Source: CAXXIC01 sp964534355 (GTDB taxonomy: Bacteria > Bacteroidota > Bacteroidia > Bacteroidales > UBA7332). From it: a DNA stretch of 52,527 nucleotides. Shown here in pieces: positions 33,108 to 42,203 of this stretch. Position 1 is the first letter of the stretch. Every line of letters begins with the position of its first letter. The notes beneath the pieces are model-generated. The model was given only the letters and a program-made list of their open reading frames with translations, made no database searches and was not told where the DNA came from. The position numbers and the translations under genes are program-made. Location: NCBI GenBank assembly GCA_964534355.1, contig CAZHNZ010000008.1, positions 1 through 52,527 of the forward strand, given 5' to 3'.

Positions 33108-33878
33108 ATGAAGACAAAACAAGAGATAGTAGAAAATTGGTTGCCACGATACACCGGCCGAAACCTGGTCGATTTTCCGGAATACATTCTTTTGACCAAC
33201 TTTAATAAGTATGTAGAGATTTTCTCGGAACAGATGAATGTGTCTATGAATAAGGATGTTAACATGCCCAATGCCATCGCAAATGGTATTATGATTATAA
33301 ATTTCGGAATGGGTACAGCCAATGCTGCCACCATCATGGATTTACTGACTGCTGTTCACCCCAAAGCGGTTCTTTTTTTGGGTAAATGTGGTGGTTTAAA
33401 AAAAATCAATAATCTGGGCGATTATATTCTACCCATTGCTGCTATACGGGGCGAGGGTACATCAAATACATATTTACCGCCGGAAGTACCTGCTTTGCCT
33501 GCATTTAGTCTGCAACGGGCTGTATCAACCACAGTTCGAAACCACGAAAGAGACTACTGGACAGGCACAGTTTATACCACTAACAGACGAGTCTGGGAGC
33601 ACGACGATATATTTAAAGAGTATCTTAGAAAGACACGCTCAATGGGTATAGATATGGAGACGGCAACCTTATTTACAGTCGGTTTTTACAACGAGATTCC
33701 AACCGGAGCCCTGCTGTTGATTACCGATCAGCCCATGGTTTCCGAAGGTGTTAAGACCAATGAAAGTGACAAAATAGTGAACGAAAAATATGTACAGGAG
33801 CATGTTTTAATCGGAATTGAATCGCTGAATATGCTGCTTCAAAACCGTAAAACCGTAAAACATTTAAGATTCGAATAA
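33108..33878 (+). CDS. amn: AMP nucleosidase
   Basis: 256 residues, the short form found in Bacteroidota. It hydrolyses AMP to adenine and ribose 5-phosphate. It has the nucleoside-phosphorylase fold: NFGMGTANAATIMDLL (phosphate/ribose site), VLFLGKCGGLKKINNLGDYILP, the base-binding block SMGIDMETATLFTVGF, and GALLLITDQPM. The N-terminal segment MKTKQEIVENWLPRYTGR is typical of the family. holA follows 9 bases downstream, suggesting cotranscription. Confidence 0.93.
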   Translation: MKTKQEIVENWLPRYTGRNLVDFPEYILLTNFNKYVEIFSEQMNVSMNKDVNMPNAIANGIMIINFGMGTANAATIMDLLTAVHPKAVLFLGKCGGLKKINNLGDYILPIAAIRGEGTSNTYLPPEVPALPAFSLQRAVSTTVRNHERDYWTGTVYTTNRRVWEHDDIFKEYLRKTRSMGIDMETATLFTVGFYNEIPTGALLLITDQPMVSEGVKTNESDKIVNEKYVQEHVLIGIESLNMLLQNRKTVKHLRFE

Positions 33879-33887
33879 CAAAAAAAT

Positions 33888-34910
33888 ATGGCTAAAAAAG
33901 AACAAATCAGCTACGAAACTATACTTCATCAGATAACTAAAAAAGAGTTCAAACCGGTCTATTTACTGATGGGAGAGGAGTCCTATTTCATAGATAGAAT
34001 CACGGAAGCAATTCTCGAAAATGCACTGACTGAATCTGAAAGAGACTTCAATGAGATAGTATTATACGGAGCTGATACAGAGGTTTATACAATCATAAAT
34101 GAAGCTCGTTTTTATCCTAGCTTCGCCAATAACCGGGTTGTTATTGTCAAGGAAGCACAGGAAATAAAAAAACTGGAAGAGCTGATCAGCTATGTGCAAA
34201 AACCACTATCTTCCACTATTTTGGTCATCAATTACAAGAATGGAACAACGGACGGACGCAAAAAATGGGTAACAGAAATCGAAAAACAGGGCATTGTTTT
34301 TGAATCAAAGAAGCTTTACGATAGCCAAATTCCGTCCTGGATTAATGGATATGTCTCAAAAAAAGGGTGGAAAATTGATCCAAAATCATCTATAATGTTG
34401 GCCGATTTTATAGGCTCAGATCTTAATCGCATCGTTAGTGAGCTAGATAAACTGATAATAACAATGCCTGCCGGACAGTCTATTATTACACCTGAGCAAA
34501 TAGAACGCAATATTGGAATCAGCAAAGAGTACAATAATTTTGAATTTTTGAAGGCCGTCATTCAAAAAGATGTACTGAAATCAAATAGAATTGCTCAATA
34601 TTTTGACAAAAATCCGAAGGCAAATCCTATGAATTTAACGTTGATTGTTCTGCATAATTTCTTTAGCAATCTGATGCTTTGTCATTATCTACCTACCAAA
34701 ACAGAAGTAAGTGTAACCCAAGGATTAAAAATTCCACCTTTCCAAAGTAAAGATTATTTAGTCGCGCTCAAGAATTTTTCGCCCATGAAAACCATGCAGA
34801 TTATCTCAATGATTCGCCAGACAGATGCCAAATCGAAGGGAGTAGGGTCTACCGGAAGCATCAATGGAGAACATTTAAGGGAATTGCTCTTCAGAATACT
34901 GCATAATTAG
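33888..34910 (+). CDS. holA: DNA polymerase III subunit delta
   Basis: 340 residues. Delta opens the beta sliding clamp as part of the clamp loader. Visible family segments: the N-terminal KEFKPVYLLMGEESYFIDRITEAI, FYPSFANNRVVIVKEAQEI, LADFIGSDLNRIVSELDKL, and the C-terminal collar region ending GSINGEHLRELLFRIL. It is divergent at sequence level, as delta subunits usually are, but length and motif order fit. A palindromic terminator lies about 50 bases downstream. Confidence 0.92.
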   Translation: MAKKEQISYETILHQITKKEFKPVYLLMGEESYFIDRITEAILENALTESERDFNEIVLYGADTEVYTIINEARFYPSFANNRVVIVKEAQEIKKLEELISYVQKPLSSTILVINYKNGTTDGRKKWVTEIEKQGIVFESKKLYDSQIPSWINGYVSKKGWKIDPKSSIMLADFIGSDLNRIVSELDKLIITMPAGQSIITPEQIERNIGISKEYNNFEFLKAVIQKDVLKSNRIAQYFDKNPKANPMNLTLIVLHNFFSNLMLCHYLPTKTEVSVTQGLKIPPFQSKDYLVALKNFSPMKTMQIISMIRQTDAKSKGVGSTGSINGEHLRELLFRILHN

Positions 34911-34960
34911 CTTTTTTGAACATTTTTAGCTGGATGAGCTAAATTTTCATACAAGAATTT

Positions 34961-35009
34961 AAGGGGTAATATATTGATATACTGTAAATTATATCAATAT
35001 TTACCCCTT
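34961..35009 (+). terminator. Probable terminator hairpin after holA
   Basis: AAGGGGTAATATATTGATAT and ATATCAATATTTACCCCTTT form a long stem with one or two bulges around a loop of about 10 bases. Some T-rich sequence follows. It is symmetric enough to act in both directions. Confidence 0.65.
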
Positions 35010-35908
35010 TATTTTTGCCGTATTTTTTCGCGACTGTACAGATGTAAGCAAATATGTAAACTACATCAATTTAGACCCAACAACTTTACACAATTGTTAT
35101 CACAAATGTATCTCAGCGTATAATTTGCGAAAATCAGACATCATTTCTATATCCATAATCAATTATCACCATATTTCAAATCATTTGTTCAAAAATAGAG
35201 TAGGGAAGTTGAATAAAATTAAACAAAGTCCATTTCTCATCTTTCAGATAATTATCTCTTCTTTTCTCTTATAACACAAAAATCCAAGTGATTAAAGTTT
35301 CATTCGTAAACAACAGATGTAATTCTTCAAATGATTTACAAATACAAATGTTTCATAGATGCCGATATTGGATAATAATGTGGGCTTGTTACAAAAGTGA
35401 CGTGTAAGATTATGTGTGCATTCGCAATTGTAATTAGCCTGTCAACAGCCCGTTTACAGATGTTACAACTGTAGTTTTCTTCTTACATAAGGTTTTGTTA
35501 TAATGGTTTTTATATTATTTAATACGCTGTTAGCCAATAATATAACCGCTTTTACTAAAAATGATATCCGCAATTTTTTGGCGGCTACAACCCCAATCTA
35601 TTGAAATAAGATGATTATTCCTTGCCATATCTATATAAACAATTATAAACCAATTAATTGATGAATATTATTGAAATTAATTAGACCTATCTGACTATTC
35701 CCTAATCTATCTATTTACAATTGTAGTTCAAGAAAATCTATTTACATAGTTACTTTTGTATCTTTCCATGCTGTATTATTGTAACTCATTAACTACAAAA
35801 TTAAATTTACTTTTGTTTTGCTGTTCCAATTCTATTATTTATCTTTGTAACATATTAATGTAACTGGATAGAACAATCTATTTCAACAAAAATTCAATTA
35901 TTTGAGCC
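35010..35908. other. AT-rich intergenic region with an array of ACAnnTGT sites
   Basis: About 900 bases without a supported gene on either strand. It carries repeated half-palindromic 8-mers on the plus strand: ACAGATGT at 35038, 35313 and 35456, ACAAATGT at 35102 and 35344, ACAATTGT at 35090 and 35717, and ACAACTGT at 35465. Several are embedded in longer TTACAnnTGTA(A/G). A direct repeat ATCTATTTACA occurs at 35709 and 35736, and a near copy at 35876. The region ends in the promoter of the XRE regulator gene, which may bind these sites; that is inference. Confidence 0.6.
35817..35847 (+). promoter_or_regulatory. Consensus promoter of the XRE regulator gene
   Basis: TTTG at 35817-35820 and TATCTTTG at 35840-35847 are separated by exactly 19 bases, the best Bacteroidota promoter match in the window. 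The start codon lies 61 bases beyond the -7 box. TGTAAC direct repeats (35846-35851 and 35859-35864) lie at and after the expected start of transcription and could bind a regulator. Confidence 0.75.
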
Positions 35909-36376
35909 ATGATTAAAAGAATTCAGCAATTGATGGATGAGAAAGGTCTGACTGTATCATCACTCGCCGATGAAATTGGCGTAAAGCGCCCGACCATGAC
36001 ACACACCTTATCAGGCCGTAATAACCCTAGCCTGGATGTAGTCAGCAAAATACTGGAACGTTTTCGGGATATAAATTCCGACTGGCTTCTATTTGGAAAA
36101 GAACCCATGATTAAATCTTCGGCTCCGGTGCAGCAGGAGCTGTTTGCCGATTCTGTAGTGCAGAGTGCACTGCCGGTTGTGAAAGATGAACCGATAGCCG
36201 CAAACAGCCCTATATCCACTTCCATTACAGGTATCAGATCTGTTGGGCAATCATCGATGCCTGATGATAACGCAATGGGTAAAAAATCTGACCCGGATAA
36301 AAAGGTGTCAAAGATTCTGATTTTTTTCTCGGACAACACATTCGAAACTTTTGTGCCGGAAACACAAAAAAAATAA
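35909..36376 (+). CDS. XRE-family helix-turn-helix transcriptional regulator
   Basis: 155 residues. The N-terminal 60 residues form an HTH_3 (Cro/CI) domain: IQQLMDEKGLTVSSLADEIG, then VKRPTMTHTLSGRNNPSLD with the recognition helix, and VVSKILERFRDINSDWLLFG. The rest (about 70-155) is Ser/Pro/Asp-rich and looks disordered, ending in a short hydrophobic segment KVSKILIFFSDNTFETFVPE. No peptidase or sensor domain is visible. Small XRE proteins of this shape are common in Bacteroidota; the target genes are unknown. Single gene with its own consensus promoter. Confidence 0.9.
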   Translation: MIKRIQQLMDEKGLTVSSLADEIGVKRPTMTHTLSGRNNPSLDVVSKILERFRDINSDWLLFGKEPMIKSSAPVQQELFADSVVQSALPVVKDEPIAANSPISTSITGIRSVGQSSMPDDNAMGKKSDPDKKVSKILIFFSDNTFETFVPETQKK

Positions 36377-36439
36377 GTTTGCAGAAATTGAAATCCGATT
36401 CTCTGCTTTTCACTATTTCCGGATGTTGTTTTTTTGAAT

Positions 36440-36447
36440 TATCTTTG
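36440..36447 (+). promoter_or_regulatory. pyrK: -7 box for pyrK-pyrD
   Basis: TATCTTTG matches TAnnTTTG and sits 74 bases before the pyrK ATG. The -33 region (TTTCC at about 36416) is weak. Confidence 0.5.
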
Positions 36448-36521
36448 CAACTGAATTAAATCTGCCCTACGCACCAATTGCAGGTGGATGTAGTAATTAG
36501 CAAAACGTAAAGAAACAATAG

Positions 36522-37298
36522 ATGAAAAAATCTGTCATGGATCTTATTGTTGTTGAAAATGTAAGCCTGAATGCAAATTATTTTTTGCTGAAACTTACAG
36601 CACAACAACAACTACCGGAGATGCTGCCGGGACAATTTGTGGAAGTGAAGGTAGAAGGCTCTTCTACTACATTTCTGAGACGACCTATTTCGGTCAATAA
36701 TTTTCTTCCGGAGAAAAACGAGATGTGGTTGCTGATTCAAAAAATCGGCGATGGTACCCGACAGCTGAGTACCCTTAAGTCGGGTGAGACACTCAATCTG
36801 GTATTTCCTCTCGGGAATAGTTTTACAAAACCTGATAGCGCCTCAAATTCCGCACTTTTAGTTGGAGGTGGTGTAGGAACAGCCCCCATGTTATTCTGGG
36901 GCAAAATTCTCAAAGAAAATGGCATTGCGCCCAATTTTCTGTTGGGGGCACGCTCTGCTTCTGACTTACTTCAACTGGATGAGTTTTCGAAGTACGGAAA
37001 TCTCTATACAACGACCGAAGATGGGTCGCACGGCGAAAAAGGATTTGTCACTCATCACAGCATTCTGAAACAACAAAAATTTGACAACATTTACACCTGC
37101 GGCCCCAAGCCGATGATGATGGCCATAGCGTCGTATGCCAAATCGAATGGAATTGCCTGTGAGGTTTCGCTGGAAAATACGATGGCCTGCGGTTTTGGGG
37201 TTTGCCTTTGCTGTGTCGAAAATACAGTCAATGGTCATGTGTGTGTTTGTACAGAAGGTCCGGTATTCAATATAAATGATTTAAAATGGCAGATTTAA
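36522..37298 (+). CDS. pyrK: Dihydroorotate dehydrogenase electron transfer subunit PyrK
   Basis: 258 residues. It couples PyrD (class 1B) to NAD+ through FAD and a [2Fe-2S] cluster in pyrimidine synthesis. The N-terminal FAD-binding barrel shows LRRPISVNN; the NAD(P)-binding half has LLVGGGVGTAPMLFWGK and YTCGPKPMM. The C-terminal cluster cysteines are in ACGFGVCLCC and the later VCVCTEGPVF. The last bases overlap the pyrD start by 13 bases, so the two chains are probably made together. Confidence 0.96.
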   Translation: MKKSVMDLIVVENVSLNANYFLLKLTAQQQLPEMLPGQFVEVKVEGSSTTFLRRPISVNNFLPEKNEMWLLIQKIGDGTRQLSTLKSGETLNLVFPLGNSFTKPDSASNSALLVGGGVGTAPMLFWGKILKENGIAPNFLLGARSASDLLQLDEFSKYGNLYTTTEDGSHGEKGFVTHHSILKQQKFDNIYTCGPKPMMMAIASYAKSNGIACEVSLENTMACGFGVCLCCVENTVNGHVCVCTEGPVFNINDLKWQI

Positions 37299-38203
37299 AT
37301 ATTAAGATTGGGGATTTAAACCTGAAAAATCCTGTGATGACAGCTTCAGGCACTTTTGGCTTTGGCGAAGAGTTTGCTGATTTTTACGATTTATCCCGCC
37401 TGGGTGGTTACATTGTCAAAGGAACAACTTTCGAACCCCGTCAGGGTAACCCATACCCGCGAATGGCAGAAACGCCTGCCGGTATGCTTAATGCCGTCGG
37501 TTTACAAAATAAGGGCGTGCATTATTTTGCCAATGAAATTTATCCGAGGCTCAGGGATATCGACTCTCATCTGGTGGTAAATGTGTCGGGCTCTACAATC
37601 AGCGATTATGTGGCTTGTACAGAAGTTGTAGCCGGACTTGATAAAGTGACGGCAATCGAACTGAACATTTCATGCCCGAATGTAAAACAGGGCGGTATGG
37701 CATTCGGAACTTGCGCTTGTAGTGCAGGAGATGTCGTGAAAGCTGTTCGAAAAGTTTACCCCAAAACTCTGATCGTAAAATTATCACCTAACGTAACCGA
37801 CATTACAGAAATCGCAAGGGCCGCAGAAGCAGAAGGTGCAGATTCTGTTTCGCTGATAAATACGTTATTAGGAATGGCGATAGATGCTGATAGACGTAAG
37901 CCTGTTCTTTCGACAGTTACCGGAGGTCTTTCCGGGCCTTGTGTAAAACCCATCGCCCTTCGCATGGTTTGGCAAACTTACAAGGCTGTAAAAATTCCAA
38001 TCATCGGATTGGGTGGTATTATGAATTGGCGGGATGCGGTTGAATTTATGCTAGCAGGTGCTACAGCCGTACAAATCGGGACAGCTAATTTTATTGATCC
38101 GGAGGTCTGTATAAAGGTTATAGATGGGTTAAATGAATATTTAGATAAGAACGGATATAACTCTGCTAATGAATTGATTGGCGCACTCGAATTAAGTAAA
38201 TAG
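37286..38203 (+). CDS. pyrD: Dihydroorotate dehydrogenase, class 1B catalytic subunit
   Basis: 305 residues, TIM-barrel flavoprotein that oxidises dihydroorotate to orotate. Typical segments: NPVMTASGTFGFGEEFADFYD, KGTTFEPRQGNPYPRMAETP, NVSGSTISDYV, the active-site region ELNISCPNVKQGGMAFG (with the catalytic Cys expected of class 1B), GGLSGPCVKPIALRMV, and IIGLGGIMNWRDAVEFMLAGA (FMN phosphate site). Complete. Confidence 0.97.
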   Translation: MADLNIKIGDLNLKNPVMTASGTFGFGEEFADFYDLSRLGGYIVKGTTFEPRQGNPYPRMAETPAGMLNAVGLQNKGVHYFANEIYPRLRDIDSHLVVNVSGSTISDYVACTEVVAGLDKVTAIELNISCPNVKQGGMAFGTCACSAGDVVKAVRKVYPKTLIVKLSPNVTDITEIARAAEAEGADSVSLINTLLGMAIDADRRKPVLSTVTGGLSGPCVKPIALRMVWQTYKAVKIPIIGLGGIMNWRDAVEFMLAGATAVQIGTANFIDPEVCIKVIDGLNEYLDKNGYNSANELIGALELSK

Positions 38204-38210
38204 TTTAACA

Positions 38211-39275
38211 ATGAAGAGATTAGTATGTACCTCAATTTTTACATGGATAACAGTCATATCTGCCTGCTTATCCATGTTTGCTCAAGCCCCTGCCGACTAC
38301 TATAACAAAGCAGTAGGAAAAAAACAGGCAGCATTAAAAAGTGCAATGTCGCAAATTATTGAAGCGCATACGGAGCGATCTTATGCTGACCTGTGGAGCG
38401 ATTTTCAAACAACAGACAAACGATCAGATGGTAAAGTCTGGGATGTCTACTCGAATTCCACAAACTATATTTTCGTCACAAACCAATGCGGAAACTACAA
38501 TTCCGAGTATGATTGCTACAACAGAGAGCATTCATTTCCAAAATCATGGTTTAATGACGGAACACCGATGTACACCGATCTGTTTCATCTTTATCCATCA
38601 GATGGTTATGTAAACGGAAAACGAAGCAATTATCCCTTTGGTGAGGTTTCAAATCCGACCTACACTTCGGGGAATGGCTATTGTAAATTAGGCAACTGCT
38701 CTTTCAGCGGGTACAGTGGCATTGTTTTCGAACCCAACAACGAATTGAAAGGTGATTTTGCAAGAACATACTTCTATATGGTCACTTGCTACGAAAGTAA
38801 GATTTCGTCCTGGAGCTCTGATCAGCTATCCGCAAATACATATCCATCTCTTTCATCCTGGTCTATCAATCTATTTCTGAAATGGAGCAGACAAGATCCG
38901 GTCAGTCAAAAAGAGATAAACCGAAACAATGCTGTTTATTCTATTCAGAAAAATCGAAATCCCTTTATTGATATTCCTGAACTTGCCGAGTATATTTGGG
39001 GAACAAAACAGAATGATGCTTTTGCTATCACATCAGGCATTAATTCAGTTGAATTCAAGCCAACTATAAAGCTGATTAACAATGATCTATATATATCTGA
39101 TTTAAGTGATGATGCAAATCTTTATGTGATGAATTTGCAGGGTCAGATTATCCTGAAACAACTTGTTTTTAGCGGAATTAATACGGTTCAAATACCTCAA
39201 TCACAACCGGTAATTATCATAAAGCTAACCTCATCCCGGGGTAGTTTTGCGAAAAAAATATACGCAGGAGAATAA
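38211..39275 (+). CDS. Secreted endonuclease I-family nuclease with C-terminal sorting domain
   Basis: 354 residues. The N-terminal signal peptide (about 1-25, ending SMFAQA) is followed by an Endonuclease_1 domain. Key parts: YDCYNREHSFPKSWF (catalytic His region), LFHLYPSDGYVNGKRSNYPFG, DFARTYFYMVTCYE, and KWSRQDPVSQKEINRNN...NPFIDIPELAEYIWG. The last 70 or so residues form a beta-rich module (DLYISDLSDDANLYVMNLQG, ending AKKIYAGE) that resembles the type IX secretion Por sorting domain, so the enzyme is probably exported or surface-bound. It may scavenge nucleotides from extracellular DNA/RNA. The stop codon directly abuts the stop of trmD on the other strand. Confidence 0.92.
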   Translation: MKRLVCTSIFTWITVISACLSMFAQAPADYYNKAVGKKQAALKSAMSQIIEAHTERSYADLWSDFQTTDKRSDGKVWDVYSNSTNYIFVTNQCGNYNSEYDCYNREHSFPKSWFNDGTPMYTDLFHLYPSDGYVNGKRSNYPFGEVSNPTYTSGNGYCKLGNCSFSGYSGIVFEPNNELKGDFARTYFYMVTCYESKISSWSSDQLSANTYPSLSSWSINLFLKWSRQDPVSQKEINRNNAVYSIQKNRNPFIDIPELAEYIWGTKQNDAFAITSGINSVEFKPTIKLINNDLYISDLSDDANLYVMNLQGQIILKQLVFSGINTVQIPQSQPVIIIKLTSSRGSFAKKIYAGE

Positions 39276-39950
39276 CTATTTCAACAAATCCGGACGAAGC
39301 AGTTTAGTCCGTTCTACTGATTGCTGATGCTGCCACTCTTCAATTTTACGCTGATGCCCTGAGAGCAATACATCCGGCACTTTCCAGCCATTGTATTCTG
39401 CCGGACGCGTATATACAGGTGGCGCCAAAAGATTATCCTGAAAAGAATCAGACAGAGCAGACTGTTCATCCGAAATAACACCCGGAATAACCCGAACAAC
39501 CGAATCACAAATAATTGCAGCAGCAAGCTCACCCCCTGTCAACACATAATCGCCAATAGAAATCTCTTTGGTGATAAAATGCTCTCTAATCCGGTAGTCA
39601 ATGCCCTTATAATGACCGCATAAGATGATTATATTGTTTAGCATCGAGAGTGAATTCGCCATTTTCTGATCAAGTGTTTCACCATCCGGAGAGGTATAAA
39701 TAATTTCATCATACACTCTTTGTGCTTTCAGCGAAGAGATTGCCCTGTCTATCGGCTCTATCTGCATTACCATACCGGCAGATCCGCCAAAAGGATAATC
39801 ATCTACACGTTTATGCTTATCGGTCGAAAAATCGCGTAGGTTGTGCAGGTGAATTTCAGCAAAACCCTTATCCTGAGCACGTTTCAAAATTGAATGATTT
39901 AGCGGACTCTCTATTAATTCGGGCAAAACAGTAATAATATCAATTCTCAT
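39276..39950 (-). CDS. trmD: tRNA (guanine(37)-N1)-methyltransferase
   Basis: 224 residues, SPOUT-class enzyme that methylates G37 next to the anticodon. Read leftward from ATG 39950: MRIDIITVLPELIESPLNHSI, then the PFGGSAGMVMQIEPI block, YTSPDGETLDQKMANSLS, the SAM-binding knot ILCGHYKGIDYRI and EISIGDYVLTGGELAA, then the C-terminal PPVYTRPAEYNGWKVPDVLLSGH. Normal length. There is no intergenic base between its stop and that of the convergent nuclease gene. Confidence 0.97.
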   Translation of the reverse strand: MRIDIITVLPELIESPLNHSILKRAQDKGFAEIHLHNLRDFSTDKHKRVDDYPFGGSAGMVMQIEPIDRAISSLKAQRVYDEIIYTSPDGETLDQKMANSLSMLNNIIILCGHYKGIDYRIREHFITKEISIGDYVLTGGELAAAIICDSVVRVIPGVISDEQSALSDSFQDNLLAPPVYTRPAEYNGWKVPDVLLSGHQRKIEEWQHQQSVERTKLLRPDLLK

Positions 39951-39966
39951 GTCTTATTTTTTTATA

Positions 39967-39998
39967 CAAAAGTAGTGAATCAATAATGAGTATGCAAA
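39967..39998 (-). promoter_or_regulatory. trmD: Promoter of trmD (minus strand)
   Basis: On the minus strand TTTG (39998-39995) and TACTTTTG (39974-39967) are 20 bases apart. The start codon lies only 17 bases after the -7 box, so the leader is very short. Confidence 0.6.
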
Positions 39999-40027
39999 CG
40001 AAATCAGGTAGAAACGATTGTTGATAA

Positions 40028-40058
40028 TTGGATTTCTCACCCCTTTTTTATACATTTG
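40028..40058 (+). promoter_or_regulatory. ligA: Promoter of ligA
   Basis: TTG at 40028-40030 and TACATTTG at 40051-40058 are separated by 20 bases. The ligA ATG is 91 bases downstream. Confidence 0.6.
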
Positions 40059-40148
40059 CACAAAGAGAACATCCGTAAACCTGAATAATTACCCCTATAC
40101 TAGCAAAATAGAGTTGACTAACCCTGTTTTTTATCAAAAAATACAATA

Positions 40149-42203
40149 ATGACCCCTTTAGAAAGAATAGATTTTCTTCGGAATGAGTTGCACAAACACA
40201 ATCACAGCTACTATGTCATGAATAATCCCACTATTTCGGATTATGATTTTGATCAAATGATGGCAGAACTCATTGCATTAGAGCAGAAATACCCTGAGTT
40301 GGCAGACGAAAATTCACCGACTCAGCGGGTGGGAAGTGATATTTCAAAGGCGTTTGTTCAGGTTAAACACCAATATCCGATGTTATCGCTTTCAAACACC
40401 TATACAGAAGGCGAAGTAGCCGATTTTTTTAATAGAACCGGTAAAAGCCTGAACGAAGAATTTGAGATTGTCTGCGAACTTAAATTCGATGGAACCTCTA
40501 TTTCTGTCATATATGAAAATGGTGAAATGGTGAGAGCTGTTACCCGTGGAGATGGAGAACGAGGTGATGATGTTACACAAAACGTAAAGACTATTAAAAC
40601 AATTCCTCTTAAACTTTTTGGAGAAAACATACCTGAATTATTTGAAATAAGAGGCGAAATACTTATGCCATGGAATGTATTCAATGCTTTAAATAAAGAT
40701 AGAGAAATAGCTGAAGAACAGCTATTTGCAAATCCAAGAAATGCTGCATCAGGTACACTTAAACTACAAAATTCATCCATCGTGGCCGAAAGAAACCTTG
40801 ATGCCTATTTCTACAATATTCTGGGTGAAAATTTGCCTGAAGATGGACATTTTGAGAATATCAAACGCGCAGAATCCTGGGGATTTAAGGTCTCATCATC
40901 CACAAAAAAATTCAGTTCACTGACAGAAGTGCTGGATTTCATTCATTATTGGGACATTGAAAGAAAAAATCTACCGGTGGCTACAGATGGTATAGTATTA
41001 AAGGTAAATTCTACCCGCCAACAGCTAAATCTTGGCAATACAGCCAAATCACCACGCTGGGCCATCGCCTACAAATACAAGGCAGAACAGGCTACTACAC
41101 GCCTTAATTCAGTCTCTTTTCAGGTCGGTAGAACAGGCGCTGTAACCCCGGTTGCTAACCTTGAGCCTGTAACATTATCGGGAACAGTAGTAAAAAGAGC
41201 ATCTTTGCACAACGCAGATATCATTAATTCACTTGATTTACATCTGGGAGATTATGTTTTTGTGGAAAAAGGTGGCGAAATTATCCCAAAAATAACCGGT
41301 ATTGACAGCTCATTCAGACATCAATCCGGAGAAAAGATTACTTTCATTAATGAATGCCCAGAATGTGGTGCAGCCCTAATTAGAATAGAGGGAGAAGCGG
41401 CTTACTACTGCCCCAATGAAACCAACTGCCCACCTCAAATAAAGGGAAAAATTGAGCATTTTATCAGTCGAAAAGCCATGAATATTGATGGGCTTGGCTC
41501 TGAAACAACAGAACAACTTTACAGGTTAGACATTGTTAGATGTAGTGCTGATCTGTATGATCTGAATGCGAATAAATTGAGCAGATTGGATAGATTTGGT
41601 GAGAAATCCATCTCAAATTTATTAAATAGCATTGAAAAATCGAAGGAAATACCATTCGAAAGGGTCCTTTTTGCATTGGGTATTCGCTTTGTCGGAGAAA
41701 CAGTTGCCAAAAAACTAGCCAAATCGTTTAAAAATATTGAAAATCTCAGAAGCGCTAGCAAAGAGGAATTGATTATCATTGATGAAATCGGGGAACGAAT
41801 TGCGGAAAGTGTTATTGAATTTTTCAGTGTTGAAAAACACATTGAAGAGCTGGATAGACTTAAAGCTTCTGGTGTTCAGATGTCAATATCCGACAAAGAA
41901 ATAAGCCTGAATAGTCAAATTCTCAATAACAATTCATTTGTTATAAGTGGCTCTTTTTCAATGCATTCAAGAGATGAATATAAAGCAATAATTGAATTAA
42001 ATGGAGGTAAAAATACAGGGTCTGTTTCGGCGAAAACAGACTATATTCTGGCTGGAGAAAACATGGGGCCCGCTAAACTGGAGAAGGCTCGAAAGCTGGG
42101 AATTAAGATAATAAGTGAACAAGAATTTCTGGAAATGATAAATAAAACAATAATAAAAGCGGATAATGATAATAGACAAAATTCGAGAACTCTATTTGAT
42201 TAG
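40149..42203 (+). CDS. ligA: NAD-dependent DNA ligase LigA
   Basis: 684 residues, essential nick-sealing ligase. N-terminal Ia domain (HNHSYYVMNNPTISDYDFDQMM), adenylation motif KFDGTS with nucleophile Lys112, RGDGERGDDVTQNV, and NPRNAASGTLK. These are followed by the OB-fold (PVANLEPVTLSGTVVKRASLHN), the four-Cys zinc finger (CPECGAAL ... YYCPNETNCP), helix-hairpin-helix repeats and a BRCT domain (NNNSFVISGSFSMHSRDEY ... AKLEKARKLGIKIISEQEFL). The end overlaps the next gene by 38 bases. Confidence 0.98.
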   Translation: MTPLERIDFLRNELHKHNHSYYVMNNPTISDYDFDQMMAELIALEQKYPELADENSPTQRVGSDISKAFVQVKHQYPMLSLSNTYTEGEVADFFNRTGKSLNEEFEIVCELKFDGTSISVIYENGEMVRAVTRGDGERGDDVTQNVKTIKTIPLKLFGENIPELFEIRGEILMPWNVFNALNKDREIAEEQLFANPRNAASGTLKLQNSSIVAERNLDAYFYNILGENLPEDGHFENIKRAESWGFKVSSSTKKFSSLTEVLDFIHYWDIERKNLPVATDGIVLKVNSTRQQLNLGNTAKSPRWAIAYKYKAEQATTRLNSVSFQVGRTGAVTPVANLEPVTLSGTVVKRASLHNADIINSLDLHLGDYVFVEKGGEIIPKITGIDSSFRHQSGEKITFINECPECGAALIRIEGEAAYYCPNETNCPPQIKGKIEHFISRKAMNIDGLGSETTEQLYRLDIVRCSADLYDLNANKLSRLDRFGEKSISNLLNSIEKSKEIPFERVLFALGIRFVGETVAKKLAKSFKNIENLRSASKEELIIIDEIGERIAESVIEFFSVEKHIEELDRLKASGVQMSISDKEISLNSQILNNNSFVISGSFSMHSRDEYKAIIELNGGKNTGSVSAKTDYILAGENMGPAKLEKARKLGIKIISEQEFLEMINKTIIKADNDNRQNSRTLFD

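Noticed and set aside
33005..33337. Upstream extension of the HSDR_N-like gene over the amn start
   Set aside because: Beyond 33070 the frame runs antisense through amn with hydrophobic, unconserved sequence.
35038..35724. CRISPR array as explanation for the repeated 8-mers
   Set aside because: The repeats are only 8-13 bases, irregularly spaced and not separated by uniform spacers; no cas genes are near.
35010..35908. Possible replication origin in the long AT-rich spacer near holA
   Set aside because: No cluster of TTATCCACA-like DnaA boxes; the repeated motif is ACAnnTGT, and no dnaA or other origin-linked gene is next to it.
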